From Coptis chinensis (Eukaryota > Streptophyta > Magnoliopsida > Ranunculales > Ranunculaceae), in the NCBI GenBank assembly GCA_015680905.1, contig CM027378.1, forward strand, positions 82,737,501 through 82,801,500: a DNA stretch of 64,000 nucleotides. Reading direction: 5' to 3'. Of the stretch, positions 1 to 11,432 are shown piece by piece (positions within the stretch are counted from its first letter, which is position 1; the number at the start of each line of letters is the position of its first letter). Below the pieces are notes generated by a model. It worked only from the letters and a program-made list of their open reading frames with translations, was not told the origin of the DNA and ran no database searches. The translations under genes were made by a program, and so were the position numbers.

Positions 1-636
1 GACCTGGGTCGTGGAGCTCCATTAGCCCGAGTAACATTCCATCATCCATTTCGTTACAAGCATCAGAAAGAACTGTTTATTATTATTCTTTGAAGGAATG
101 TATCTGGGACAATTTGTTTATTGTGGGAAGAAAGCTAATTTGATGGTTGGGAATGTTTTACCATTGAGAAGTATACCTGAAGGAGCTGTTGTTTGTAATG
201 TCGAACATCATGTTGGTGATCGTGGTGTCCTTGCTAGAGCTTCCGGTGATTATGCTATTGTTATTAGTCATAATCTTGACAATGGGAGGAGCAGGATTAA
301 ACTACCTTCTGGTGCCAAGAAGATTGTTCCAAGCGGATGTCGTGCCATGATTGGTCGTCATTTGGTGGAAGTAGGATCGAGAAACCTATCTTCAAGGCAG
401 GAAACACTTATCACAAAATCTGAGGGTGAAGAGGAACTGTTGGCCCAAGGTTCGGTGGTGTTGCCATGAATCCGGTTAAGCATCCTCATGGTGGTGGTAA
501 TCACCAACACATTGGGCATGCTAGTACTGTTCGTCGTGATGCCCCTCCAGGACGGAAAGTTGGGCTCATTGCTACTAGGAGGACTGGTCGTCTCTGTGGT
601 CAAGCTGCTGCCACTGCTGCTAAAGAGAAGGCTTAG
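1..636 (+). pseudogene. RPL8: Processed pseudogene of 60S ribosomal protein L8 (uL2), 5' end outside window
   Basis: The family protein is a core large-subunit ribosomal protein at the peptidyl-transferase region. Reading forward from base 1, the frame gives [11 protein letters not shown], then after a frameshift near 88-92 [30 protein letters not shown] and [19 protein letters not shown], and after further shifts between 350 and 470 the hallmark [16 protein letters not shown] and [16 protein letters not shown] ending at TAG 634-636. The reading frame changes at least three times and in-frame stops fall near 88-91 and 410. No intron interrupts the homology. A 3' untranslated stretch of about 160 bases is followed by an A-run at 797-807, the mark of a reverse-transcribed mRNA copy. 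It is not expected to make a protein. Identity is secure; the 5' part lies left of the window. Confidence 0.93.
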
Positions 637-807
637 ATATTATGCGTTCGTTCTCAATTTTTTCACTTTGTCTTTCGAAATGATCTGTGTCAGACATTTG
701 TTGCTCACATTTTGAGAAAAGACGAGAGAAGACTTGCTATGATTTGTTTTATAATTAGGATGGCAACTATGATTGTTAATTGTTATTTTTTCTTCTAAAA
801 AAAAAAA

Positions 808-1189
808 GTAATAACACTATTCGGATAACCATCGGGTGGCATCAACTGTAAAAAAAAGGTCCCTACAATCTCTACTCTTAAAGTCAAAATCATTAGAATA
901 AAAATTAGAAAAATACTCTTGAATTGTGATTTAAGGAACTAAAGCATGTATTAGATCAAATATTGTCAATACAGTAGACTTAAAGTCCAAATCAATAGAA
1001 TAAAAATTAGAAGAAATACTTGAATCAATGCAAAGAAAGCGGTGTCATGTCGTTCTGTGGTACACCAAGGAACACTTAAGACATATGTTCGTATGTCATA
1101 TTCAATCCTACTTCCATTCTTATTATAGCCTATCGCTAGAGTATGAACTTGCAATACCTGAGGTGCTTTGCCATTACTCAACATATATT
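808..1189. other. AT-rich non-coding stretch after the RPL8 pseudogene
   Basis: No coding similarity was recognised. A 72-codon open frame lies on the minus strand at 966-1184 but shows no known motif. The stretch may be interior sequence of the CACTA element, in which case the RPL8 retrocopy would be nested inside it. Confidence 0.35.
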
Positions 1190-2044
1190 AATATTGACAA
1201 AGAAATCTAAAAGGGCGAGGATTTTACGGTGAGATTTCATCTCAAAAGAATTTAAATGTTTCACCAGCAAAATCATCAAACAACATTTTACTAGGCGAAC
1301 TATCCCAAAACTAATTGGATATCAAACTAATTATCCCAAAATCCAACAATTAAAGACCTAAAATAACATATTGAACCTCATTTAATCCCTGAAACCAAAG
1401 TCGAAGCTTTGCCTGTGGTGGAGAATTAACCCAAAACCAAAACCGAAATTAAGCTTTAAACTTTAATAAAGAAAGAGGTAGAGAGAGAGCTTACCATAGC
1501 TTTGTGGCGGTGGAGGAAGGAGGAGAGAGGAATAAGATGGGGAGGCAAGAGAGAGAGTGTGAAGTGAGAGAGAGAGAGAGTAAAGTGTTTTTAGGGCTTT
1601 CTAATTTTCATTTTTTTTTTAGTTGGAGTCGAGAATGGAAAAAGGCCCGCCACAAACTTTGGTTGCGAAATTGAATATCGCGGCACATAAAAAAGCCATG
1701 TAAGCGACACCAACATCGTCGTAACAAAGGTTTAATAAAAGCTTGGGCTATTGAATTAAAAATCTTGTTACTACGGACAACGCGTTGCTACTGATCACTT
1801 CTGTTGTAGCAATGACAACAGTGTTGCAAAAGGTTGATTTCCTTAAAAATAATATTTATTCATCTTTCAAAAAAAAAACAATTAGACCATTTGCTGCGCT
1901 GTAATAGTAAATCTAAATAAGTCCCAGCCTAATAAAATGACAAATGTTTAGCGACATTGGAAGGCGTGGCAATTGATATCCTTTACTAACAATTTTTGGG
2001 CGTTGCAAAAAGGTGCGTTGCAACAGACCCCTTCTGTTGTAGTG
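1190..2044 (-). mobile_element. CACTA (En/Spm) transposon, terminal and promoter-proximal part
   Basis: On the minus strand the element begins at 2044 with CACTACAACAGAAGGG, a CACTA-type terminus. The subterminal 400 bases repeat words such as TTGCTAC, TTGCAACAG and GCGACA in both directions, as is usual for this superfamily. Further in, on the minus strand, lie a CT-repeat leader (about 1545-1583) and an ATG followed directly by a splice-donor-like GTAAGCT (near 1498), which look like the 5' end of a transposase gene. The base next to the terminus breaks homology with Athila B exactly: A reads GTCATTGAG-ATG and then the CACTA end, B reads GTCATTGAG-ATC. The insertion therefore went into Athila A, with ATG as the probable 3-bp target duplication. 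The inner boundary and other end are not identified; no transposase domain was recognised in the open frame at 966-1184. Confidence 0.6.
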
Positions 2045-2282
2045 CATCTCAATGACACACAAGGAAGCCGGAGTCGATCAAACACATCTGCCACTTACTA
2101 TCACACTAACATATTCCTAATTGAGCTAGAGGTCTTTATTAGGTGTTATGGGGATTAGGAGATGGTTTAGGAAGGAAGGAAATGGATATTCAAAGAGAAC
2201 AATTCTGAGATAATAGAGTCTTCATATTATGTAACTAGAGAAAATCTTATTCTTTACTTTTGCTTCTACACTTTGTTTCCAT

Positions 2283-2285
<3 letters not shown>

Positions 2286-2355
<70 letters not shown>
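2286..2355. repeat. (AT)n microsatellite, about 70 bp
   Basis: Uninterrupted TA dinucleotides inside the 3' non-coding part of Athila A. The matching place in Athila B has no such run, so it expanded after the two copies separated. Confidence 0.95.
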
Positions 2356-2356
<1 letters not shown>

Positions 2357-3493
2357 TTTTCTTTGGCTTTTGACTCATTGATTCTATTTTTGGAGTTATA
2401 ACTCTTTATTTCTTTTTATTTTATTATTATTATTTTATTATTTGGATGGAAACTTACTTTTCTCTTCTGAAGTGACTAACGAATTCTTGATTTCAAAGGT
2501 TCTTCTCTTTTCTATTCTTCATCTCTATTCTCAGACTTATTCAAAGAATTGGGTAGGTCAATTTTTTATTTTGTTTTGGTTTGTAACAGGGGTAAAGGAT
2601 TTGTGGTTTATGAAAGGCTAAAGAAAGGCTCGGAGGGGCTTAATTAGCGGAAAATAATTCATAGGTTGGAATTTCTGGCTATATTGATCCAAAGAAGGCC
2701 TAAATTCTCGCTTAGGATATGGTATAGTAATCAAGCAAGTGGACGTGTGATTTCTCTATCCGGATTTTACTTCTCCCTTGTGTCATTTCTCAAATGTTCA
2801 CTCATATAAGGCTTTAGGCTATATTCTCACAAGATTTGTAGAATAAGTACTCTAGCCTAGATTTCAGAAACTTACTGCCAACAATCATAGATACTCATAT
2901 AACATATTTATAGATAGATGCAAGGATTATTACCTACATATTAGCCTAAGTTTCTAAAAACTATTCTAATGCGAAAGCTACGTGAGACTTCTAAATTATT
3001 GAGAGCATAGAGAAAGAAAATAATACTAATATTTCTAAGTGTATAGCATACTTTTTATTTATATATTTTTAAAAAAATTTTAATTTTTTTTAACTAGAAA
3101 ACAAGTGCATATTATACATATCTATATCCTAACAGATGCCTTAATTACACGTGTTTCTATGTGCCCCAAAAAAAACATGATTTGTCCTCAAAGTATTTAA
3201 ATAACTAGGGTAGAGAAATACCATTGAAACACGTGAAATTCTGGAGCATTTGCAAAATAAGGTTAAACATACTAATATAGAAAAGAAAAACTGACGCAAC
3301 TCTATAAGAGTTCCACCCGTTATAGATTGCTTGGGACATAAGCAGACACTAACTGAAATAAAAACTAACCTTAACTCCCTTTTAAACATTTTCCTCCTCA
3401 TCCTTAATGAAGAAATGAGGTTCCTTCGCATCCTGCCATGCCATGGTAATTTGCCAGGCTTCACGCCACTTATCGTCTACTATAGCTAATCTG

Positions 3494-4354
3494 TCAAGCG
3501 CCACTTGGTCGGATGGGGTGTAGGGGGCAAACCAAATGAGGTTGCACCTGCCATCCCGGCCAAATCATTGCATGGAAAGATCGAATAATAGAATTGGTGG
3601 GTCTCACAGTGTTGACCCCAACCCGATCCGTGTAACGGGCACAAAAAATAGGGAAGAAACATAGCATAATACGGCAAACTAAAACAGGCATAAGAAAATA
3701 CTTATGCCTCATGTTTTGGGCTCGTGCTAAACTAGACATTAATGTCTTGGGAAGGTCAAATAGCAGATGTCTCTCAACTAGAGCAAGGAAAATGTCGCAA
3801 GTGGCGTCATTCGCAGAAGAAAAATGCCACTCCCCTAATATGTTTTGCATTATAAAAAACATCACTGTGCCCACGTTCATGGACAGGCTACCAAGGGCGA
3901 CGTTATATTCCTCTTGGTCCTCTATCCTAAAGATTCCTACCCCATACTGCTCATGCAAATCCTCATAGTTATAGAGGTACATATTATCTACCAAATATGC
4001 CCATGAGTCTTGTATTTCAGCGGGCATAACAAGTCCGAGAGCAAAGGCTAACAAGAACCTGGTAATTTCCATTGGTTCATCCCCGATGGTGATGGAGAAC
4101 ACTTGTTCTCCATCTGGTATATCAAAGAACTTACAATTATCATAAAAATAAGATGTAAGTGTGGGAGAATAAAGTTCATCAGGACTTACCAATAGTGGCT
4201 CCCATCTTGCTAGAATGATCACTTCGCGAAACCACGCACCATAGGTGTCACTTTGTAACAAGTCTTTGAAAGACTGTTCTGGTATGATACGAGGGAATGT
4301 CATCCCCAATAAACTCACTGGAATAGCTGCGAAGGATCCTGGAACAACCCACAA
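3494..4354 (-). CDS. Third ORF of Athila A, downstream of integrase (env-position ORF)
   Basis: A 286-codon open frame on the minus strand, in the place where Athila elements carry an extra ORF between integrase and the 3' LTR. That ORF is often called env-like by position, but the function is unproven. The visible sequence has no clear signal peptide; a hydrophobic patch (residues about 225-240, LMPVLVCRIMLCFF) could be membrane-associated. The C-terminal 45 codons (TDRVGVN... onward) are unlike the rest and may be past an ancestral stop. I see no recognisable catalytic motif. About 1 kb of non-coding sequence separates it from the integrase stop. Whether it is full length cannot be judged, because upstream sequence around 4370-4560 is an unusual GC-rich repeat (GGTGCG-type words). 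Confidence 0.5.
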   Translation of the reverse strand: MWVVPGSFAAIPVSLLGMTFPRIIPEQSFKDLLQSDTYGAWFREVIILARWEPLLVSPDELYSPTLTSYFYDNCKFFDIPDGEQVFSITIGDEPMEITRFLLAFALGLVMPAEIQDSWAYLVDNMYLYNYEDLHEQYGVGIFRIEDQEEYNVALGSLSMNVGTVMFFIMQNILGEWHFSSANDATCDIFLALVERHLLFDLPKTLMSSLARAQNMRHKYFLMPVLVCRIMLCFFPIFCARYTDRVGVNTVRPTNSIIRSFHAMIWPGWQVQPHLVCPLHPIRPSGA

Positions 4355-4375
4355 AAAATTGGAGTTTTTCTTGCC

Positions 4376-5385
4376 TACAGGGTTCTGGGTGCGGGGTGCG
4401 TTCCACCTATGCCTAGATAGGGCGCGAGGTGCGCCTTGGTGATTTTACGAGTTCTAGGCACTTGGGCACAGGTCGCGCTCACTTTGTGCCTAGGATGGGT
4501 GCGGGTCGCACTCCTCTGGGGTGCAGGCACGCTCCGAGGTGCTGATGGTGCTAAAATGGGTAAAAAGATGGGAATCGTGGGAGTGAAAGGTGAGAGATGA
4601 AAGTGAGGTGTAGTGTGGGTTGTGAGTGTAGAATGAATGAAGTTTTTATAGGTTTTAAGTTGCTAAAACGAATCGAGAAGTTACCAAAAAAATTTAAGGC
4701 AATTTGCCGGAAACAAAAAATTTCCGAACCCGAAAACGGATGCATTAAAAATGATCCATAAAACACCCTATTCCGACCGTGGATGACATATAAGAAGATG
4801 GAAAACATCTCGAAATACATGCATGACGTAAGTTATGCAAACGAATGAGCTCTAAATTCATAGATAATGTCACTTCGAATCGAAATACGATTAAACGGCC
4901 TAAGCAACACAAATGAAAAGTTGAACAATTCATTATGGAAAACGAACATCCCACCCCCAAACAACTTTTAGACAATAGAGTTTGAAAATTTGTTTTAAGA
5001 GTGGGACTTTTAAAGTCAGATTCCCGAGACTTTCTAAATTACTATTTTTATGATTTTAACAATTTTTTTTTATTTATTTTTTATTTTTTATGAATAAAGT
5101 TTAGTATAAGAAAAACAATAAAGCAATAAATGCATAATTCACACCATAGAAGAACATGACTCAAAATCCGAGAAACGTGAATTATGTTTAACGTGGTCTT
5201 AGGATCCGGTACTTACAACCACACACTCCATAAGGAGGGTCCGGTTATTTGAATGGTGCACTTACCAATAAATATGGAAATGAAAGGAAATACACCAATG
5301 AAAAAGGCCAGTCCTCATAGACAGGGTCCTGTAAGAGGACTTCCTCTACATCAGGGGACAATAGCTCGTGAAAATGTTTCAACCG
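4376..5385. other. Non-coding interval between integrase and third ORF of Athila A
   Basis: 4376-4560 is GC-rich with repeated GTGCG and TAGGCAC words. The rest is AT-rich. No gene is seen. Confidence 0.5.
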
Positions 5386-6585
5386 TTAGCCATTGACTTG
5401 AAAGGTACTATTGTCCTTGGGATTTACCAAAGTGATTGCCCCATGAGGGGTGACTTCAGTAACCAGAAAAGGACCAGACCAACGGGTTTTTAATTTCCCT
5501 GGAAAAATATGTAGACGGGAGTTGTAAAGTAAGACTTTTTGACCTACCACAAACTCTTTGCGCAAGATTTGCTTATCATAAACACGTTTCATGTTAGCTT
5601 TATAATCCTTCGCGAGATCATAATAATCGCTACGGATTTCTTCAAGCTCATTCAGTTGCAACTTGCGCTTGACACCCGCCTCATCGACATTGAAGCTAAG
5701 GCTTTTTATAGCCCACATAGCACGGTGCTCCAATTCAAAGAGCAAATGACAAGGTTTCCCAAATACAAGTCTAAAGGGAGACATACCTATAGGAGTTTTG
5801 AAAGCTGTCCTATATGCCCATAAGGCATCAAATAGATGCTTTGACCAGTCCTTCCTATCAGGATTTATAGTTGTTTCTAATATCTTTTTGATTTCCCTAT
5901 TAGAAACTTCTACTTGTCCGCTAGTTTGTGGATGATACGGAGTTGCTACTTTATATGTAACTCCATACTTTTTCACTAGAGATGCAACAACTCTTTTGCA
6001 AAAATGTGTTCCACCATCACTAATGATGGCTTTGGGAATGCCAAATCGATAGAAAATATATTCTTTATCAAAAAACACAACTGTCTTATGGTCATTGCTA
6101 TGGCAAGCCATGGCCTCTATCCATTTAGACAGGTAGTCCACGACGACTAGAATATAAATGAAACCATGGGAAACTGGAAAGGGGCCCATGAAATCAATGC
6201 CCCATACGTCAAAAATTTCTACCACCAATATTGGATTCAATGGCATCATATTACGCTTCGTGATTCGCCCAAGTTGTTGGCAACGAATGCACGTCTTGCA
6301 ATGCACTTGGGCATCTTTAAAGAGAGTAGGCCAATAAAATCCACATTGAAGAATTTTAGCAGCTGTTTTCATACCACTAAAATGGCCACCGCACTCTTTG
6401 TCATGGCAGAATGAGAGAACCTCATTATATTCCCATTGGGGAATACAACGACGAATAATCTGATCCGCACAATACTTGAAAAAGTAGGGTTCATCCCAGT
6501 AGTATAGCTTAACTCTGGCCAAGAACTTCTTACGTTTATTTCTGGACCAATCATAAGGAATAACATCAGATGCTAAATAATTCAC
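5386..6585 (-). pseudogene. Ty3/gypsy integrase of Athila A
   Basis: The enzyme inserts retroelement cDNA into the chromosome. This 399-codon minus-strand frame holds, in order, the N-terminal zinc-binding HHCC region ([11 protein letters not shown] with CKTCIRCQQ, residues about 60-105), the catalytic core with the first Asp in WGIDFMGPF, the second in ISDGGTHF and the Glu in NREIKKILE, and a C-terminal module with [13 protein letters not shown] (GPY/F type). All three core acidic residues are present. It is the 3' part of a polyprotein: the frame is open upstream of the first Met for a few dozen codons, but it is cut off from the RT frame by a deletion inside RNase H and a frame change near 6585-6760. 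The integrase segment alone is remarkably intact while the rest of pol is broken. Confidence 0.92.
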
Positions 6586-6755
6586 AATGTCAGCATACCA
6601 TAGTGCAGAAAAAATAGCATACAGATGCTCATCCGGAAAAGCGTCCGGTATGGAGTCAGAATTACTATCATCGTCGTTTGTAAGTCTAGATAAGTGGTCC
6701 CCTCATTTGTCCTTTATTTCTAATGTGAATTTTTGCAGGAGAAGAATCTATCGGA

Positions 6756-7709
6756 TCAAGCATAAACGACCGCTAAGAATTCTTTTTCAGTAGTTGTATA
6801 ATTCCTTTGAGCATCGTTTAGAGTTTTACTAGCATAATAAATAACATTGGATTTATTATCTAGTTTTTGTCCCAAGACAGCACCAACTGCATAATCACTA
6901 GCATCACACATGAGTTCGAAAGGTTTAGACCAATCAGAAGGCTGTATAATGGGTACAGAAGTTAAGGCGGCTTTTAAAGTTTCAAAATCCTGTTTACAGT
7001 TAAAATTAAAATTAAAGATGACCTCCTTTAAAAGCAGATTAGTTAAGGGTCTAGCTATTTTCGAAAAATCTTTGATAAAACGCCTATAAAAACCTGCATG
7101 GCCTAGAAAGGCTCTAATATTACGGACAGTCCGTGGTATTGGTAAAGTCGCTATCTTATCTAGTTTGGCCTTATCTACTTCGATGCCATCACTAGATACA
7201 ATGTGACCTAGTACTATGCCTTTTTTCACCATGAAGTGACATTTTTCCCAATTTAAAACGAGACTCTTCTCTTCACATCGTGTTAAAACTTTAGACAGAT
7301 TAGACAGACATTCAGTGAAAGAGTCTCCATAGATAGAAAAATCATCCATGAACACTTCCATGAAACACTCTACCATGTCACTAAATATATGAAGCATATA
7401 CCGCTGGAAGGTACCAGGAGCATTACAAAAGCCAAAAGGCATTCGTTTATAGGCGTATGTTCCAAAAGGACATGTGAAGGCAGTCTTTTCTTGGTCATCA
7501 ATATTAATAATAATTTGGAAATAGCCAGAATAGCCATCCAAAAAATAATAAAAAACATGACTAGCTAGACGTTCAAGCATCTGATCTATAAAGGGTAAAG
7601 GAAAATGATCCTTTCGTGTCATGGTATTTAAACGTCTGTAATCAATACAGATCCTCCATTTCATTGGACCATGCGTGGCAACATATTCACCCTTGGTGTT
7701 ACGTACCAT
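6756..7709 (-). pseudogene. Reverse transcriptase and start of RNase H, Athila A
   Basis: This part of pol copies the element RNA into DNA. The 317-codon minus-strand frame has RT motifs MKWRICIDYRRLN, the first catalytic Asp in FLDGYSGYFQI, the RMPFGFCNAPGTFQR block and the active-site box VFMDDFSIYG. Then come the connection (RAFLGHAGFYRRFIKDF) and the first part of RNase H (ELMCDASDYAVGAVLGQ, then TTTEKEFLAVVYA). After AVVYAL the expected RNase H middle is gone and the sequence resumes with a short LLQ...EIKDK-like end followed by stops. The central RNase H segment, of the order of 80-100 residues, is thus deleted. Upstream an in-frame TAG interrupts the link to protease (near 7725). Confidence 0.92.
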
Positions 7710-7879
7710 GGTAATCCCTGATTTCTATGGAACTACATGAATGGGACTTACCCATTCGCTATCAGAGATTTGGTATATGATACCCGCATCGAGTAACCGT
7801 AAGACCTCTTCCCTGACCACTTCTTTCATGGCAGGGTTTAAACGACGCTGAGGTTCGCGGGAAGTCTTTGCGTTATCCT

Positions 7880-9075
7880 CTAAATGGATACGTTGAGTGC
7901 ACACCCAATTCCTTTATTGTCGGCTAGGGACCAACCAATCGCAGAACGATGTTCCCAAATCACCCTGATCAACCGTGTCTCTTCCTCCTTAGATAACAGA
8001 GAAGATATAATGACCGGATTACTACCATCCGGATCAAGTTGAATATATTTTAACTCAGGAGGAAGAAGTTTAAGCACCGGGGTGGGAGGAATATCGATAA
8101 ATACTTCTGGAGGGTCCTCATCTTGAGTAATGAATACTTGCTTAGACAGCAGGTCTTCAAACTCTGTATATGGAGCAACCGAAGGGTCTACGATTTGTGT
8201 AGACTCGAAGATGGTGTTGACTTCCTCTATGTAGGAGTCATCGACAAAATTTGAACTTCCAAAAGAAAGGAAGTTATGCATATGGTTTTCTGGAAATGTG
8301 TTATTAAAGTAATCTTGAGCTAAGCTCTCGATCATGCTAACCTCTCCGTCTATAGACGAATCTGGTAACTGTTTGATCATTTTAAAAACATTTACCTCCA
8401 CCGAAAGATGGCCAAAAGACAAGGACATCGACCCATCGTGGCAGTTTATAAGCGCGTTGTCAGTCGTCAAGAAGGGACTCCCTAAAATGATTGGAACAGA
8501 GTCGTTAGCGACTTCTGTATTGAGGATAACAAAATCAGTAGGATAGTAGAAATCCTGGACCTTAACAAGCACATTTTCAACCACACCCTTAGGGTACTTA
8601 ATTGATCGATCCGCCAATTGCAACGTCATTTTAGTAGGTTGCATCTCTTGTAGACTTATTTGTTTGTATAGATAATACGGGAGTAAGTTAACACTCGCCC
8701 CCAGGTCTAGTAAAGCGGTTGTCGTGTGGAAATCTCCTAAGGTGCATTGTACAGTAGGACGACCAGGGTCCTTGTACTTAACGATTCCATTGTGTTTTGT
8801 TAAAGTTGGAAACTGTTCAGTTAAAAAGGCGTCTTTAGGAATATTTGTCTTATGCCTTTTAGTACACAACTCTTTGAGAAACTTAGCATGGTTTCAAAAA
8901 AAAGAAAGGTAATTTTTTAATTGTGTCCAGAAAAGGTATGTTTATCGTTAGATTTTTAAAAACTTCCCTAATCTCGTCGAAGTTTGTATCCCTGTTTAAC
9001 ATAGCTAATTTTTGGGAAAACGGTGGTTTCTCTCTATATTTAGCATATGGATTAACTGGATGTCTAACCTTTGCT
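7880..9075 (-). pseudogene. Aspartic protease and N-terminal pol of Athila A
   Basis: The protease cuts the Gag-Pol polyprotein. From about 9060 the minus strand reads PFSQKLAMLNRD, then FLDTIKKLPF, and after a break KFLKELCTKRHKT into the open frame 8869-7880. That frame holds the protease active-site region TTALLDLGASVNLLP, with Asp-Leu-Gly-Ala-Ser in place of the usual Asp-Thr-Gly, as is common in Athila elements. The flap and C-terminal motif VPIILGSPFL follow, then an acidic linker and IGWSLADNKGIG at the entry to RT. The frame is lost at 7880 by a shift, and the linking stretch to RT (about 7880-7710) carries a stop. Lengths otherwise match the lineage. Confidence 0.88.
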
Positions 9076-9244
9076 TTCTATTTCTTAGGTTGTGGTTTAA
9101 CTGGTACTTCTACAGGGGTAGGCTCTTCAGTTTCTATTATGGTATCTAGTACAATCTCCGGTGTAGGGACAACTGGTGGGGTAACTATAGGCATAATTAC
9201 TTTGTTATCAACCACTCTCCCAGAACGGAGAGTGGAGATGGCAT

Positions 9245-10775
9245 TTAGCTCACCCACGTTTTTTCATTTTTTAGACTAGTATTACCATTTACCTCAAAGG
9301 CTGTGTTTGTTATTTTAGGATTAGCTATCGCTTGTCCTGGAAACACACCTTTGGGTTGCACTTTCTCTTGAGCTAACTGCTGTAAGGAAAGTTGGATGGC
9401 TTGTAAAATATGTTGTTGAGATTGCATAAAGGTATCAAAATGATCCGGTTGTGGAAGAGTGTTAGCTATAGGTTGTGTGACAGGAACTATGTCACGTTGA
9501 TTATTAATGGGTGGATTTTGATAGTTATTATTTACCAGAACGATACCTCTATTAGCATTATAATTATTATTGTTATAATTATTATAATTACCCTGACCTT
9601 GTGCTTGACCTTGTCGTGGTGGAGCTTAGTTATAATTGTTTGCTTGCCTAACATTTTGATTATTAAACCCTGGAGGTGTTACTTGTTGATTATTTCTTCA
9701 ACTGAAGTTGGGATCTTGTCTCCAAGGGGCGTTAGGAATAGGAAAACTATTAATCGAGCAAACATTATCTTGTTGTGACTGTTGTTGTTCATAAGCGAAA
9801 GGACAATATGAGTCGGGATGCTTTGGACTCAAACAGAAATTACATGGATTGGAGTTGATATTCATGATGGGGATAGGCATTTGTTGAACAAAAATAGCCT
9901 CTACCTTTTTAGTTAGAGATTCGATTAAATTTTTAAGTTCCGGATCGGGTTTCATCTCAAACATACCGGCAGCCTTTACTGTTGTAGAAGAACTAGCGTT
10001 GCGGGAGATATCGTTACTACTCCCCCAGTTATTATTACGTTTAGTTTGATCTTCTAAAAATTTATAAGCCTCTGAGGCTCCCTTACTTAGGAAACTACCC
10101 CCATTCATTATGTCAAGCACCTCCTTGTGGTGGTGTAACAGTCCCTTGAAAAAGGCACGAACTAGCGTGTCTTTCACGAGGTTATGGTGTGGACATTCTA
10201 TAAGTAGATCGGTGAAACGATTCCAAGCCTCTGAAAATGATTCATGAGGAATCTGTCAAAAGAAATGAATCTTGGAAAGCATTTCATTGGTCTTTAGTGG
10301 TGGGTAAAAATGTTTCATAAATAGTTGAACAAGTTTAGCCCACGAGTCCACAGAATTTGGCGCTTGGGCAGTTATCAAGACGCCGCCTTATCGGCTAAAG
10401 TTAAGGAAATACCCTTAGTTTAATTTGTTCAAGACCAACCGTAGGATGGTGGAATGTAGTAAGGACTTGGTCAATCCTACGATGTGTCGATAAGGCTTTT
10501 CATGGTCTAACCCATGAAAAGCGGGTAACAAATTAAATATATTTGGGGATTCGAAATCCCCATCGGTCCGGATAGAACGATGCAAGATTTAGGGTTATCG
10601 TTCAAGGCTTTGTAAAAGTCGAGAGAGGAGACTTTCTTTCTTCAAAGAATTACTTGGTGGTGTGTGTTGGTATATTAGTTAGAGGTGTAGTCGATGATAT
10701 ACTAGAAAGCGTTGTTTGTTGACGTTGCCGGTTGATTACGTTAGGCGTTTTTCTTCGGCTTGACCTTAATCTCAT
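9245..10775 (-). pseudogene. Gag of Athila A
   Basis: Gag forms the virus-like particle that packages element RNA. The likely start is the ATG at 10775 (minus), reading MRLRSSRRKTPN, typical of a basic Athila Gag start. Frameshifts follow between about 10380 and 10650. The conserved capsid-like block reads SWAKLVQLFMKHF, a TGA stop near 10258, then IPHESFSEAWNRF and FFKGLLHHHKEVLD. The zinc knuckle CNFCLSPKHPDSYC (CX2CX4HX4C) sits near 9850. A glutamine-rich tail and an AIQLSLQQLAQEK coiled-coil-like stretch run to about 9245. Several stops and shifts make it inactive. Confidence 0.88.
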
Positions 10776-11414
10776 GCAAGGCTAAGCCAATCTTAACGAA
10801 CACAACAACACTCCAAACAATCCTGATATGCTAGTATGAACCTCTAACAGGAGATGCGAGGTGTGGAAGAAAAGAGTACCTGAATGCCTCCTTGCTTTGC
10901 TTATAAATAGCGTCTTGTTTACGCGTACTCAGTGTGTATAACAAGTTAGAACACTGAAAATCTTAAAGAAATGGAAGTTTGAAACAAACCTGTGGAAATT
11001 GGGCAGATTCAGCAGAGGGAACAGGTAGCGCTCAGAATAGGCCTAAGTAGGCCACGCGTAGTAGTGTGAGTTCGAGTTTGGAGTTCCAGGCTCTTGCAGG
11101 CGACTCAATTTAGCCTTGGTAGGGTGCAGGTAACGCTTAGGGAAAACCTCGAGGTCCAGCGCCAAAGACGGGGGTTTCGTGTTTTGCCTTGGCAAAGCGT
11201 AGCTGGTCGCTCGGCCAAAAGAGTGGAGTTCCGTGCTTTGGGTGGGTCGGCCAATTATGCCTATCAAGGGCGCGGATCACACTCCGTGGAATTTTTTGAG
11301 GAAAATTTTCAGTGCTGAAATGGACAACCACAGTGAGAATCAAACAAGGGTGGGTGGGTTATGGGACTTTAGAAAATTAACAATTCTAAAGAAAACAATG
11401 CTAAAGGCAACTAA
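10776..11414 (-). other. Leader between primer site and gag of Athila A
   Basis: Untranslated leader on the minus strand. The part next to the primer site matches the leader of Athila B (CCCATAACCCACCCACC and similar words). 11030-11290 is unusually GC-rich. Short open frames here are chance. Confidence 0.6.
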
Positions 11415-11432
11415 AATGGCAGCGGCGCCATT
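11415..11432 (-). other. Primer-binding site of Athila A
   Basis: Directly inside the 5' LTR the minus strand reads AAATGGCGCCGCTGCCAT. It is the same site, with one change, as in Athila B at 22632. The tRNA was not assigned. Confidence 0.7.

Noticed and set aside
3494..4354. Viral envelope protein
   Set aside because: Only the position after integrase suggests an env-like role; no signal peptide, cleavage site or fusion motif is convincing.
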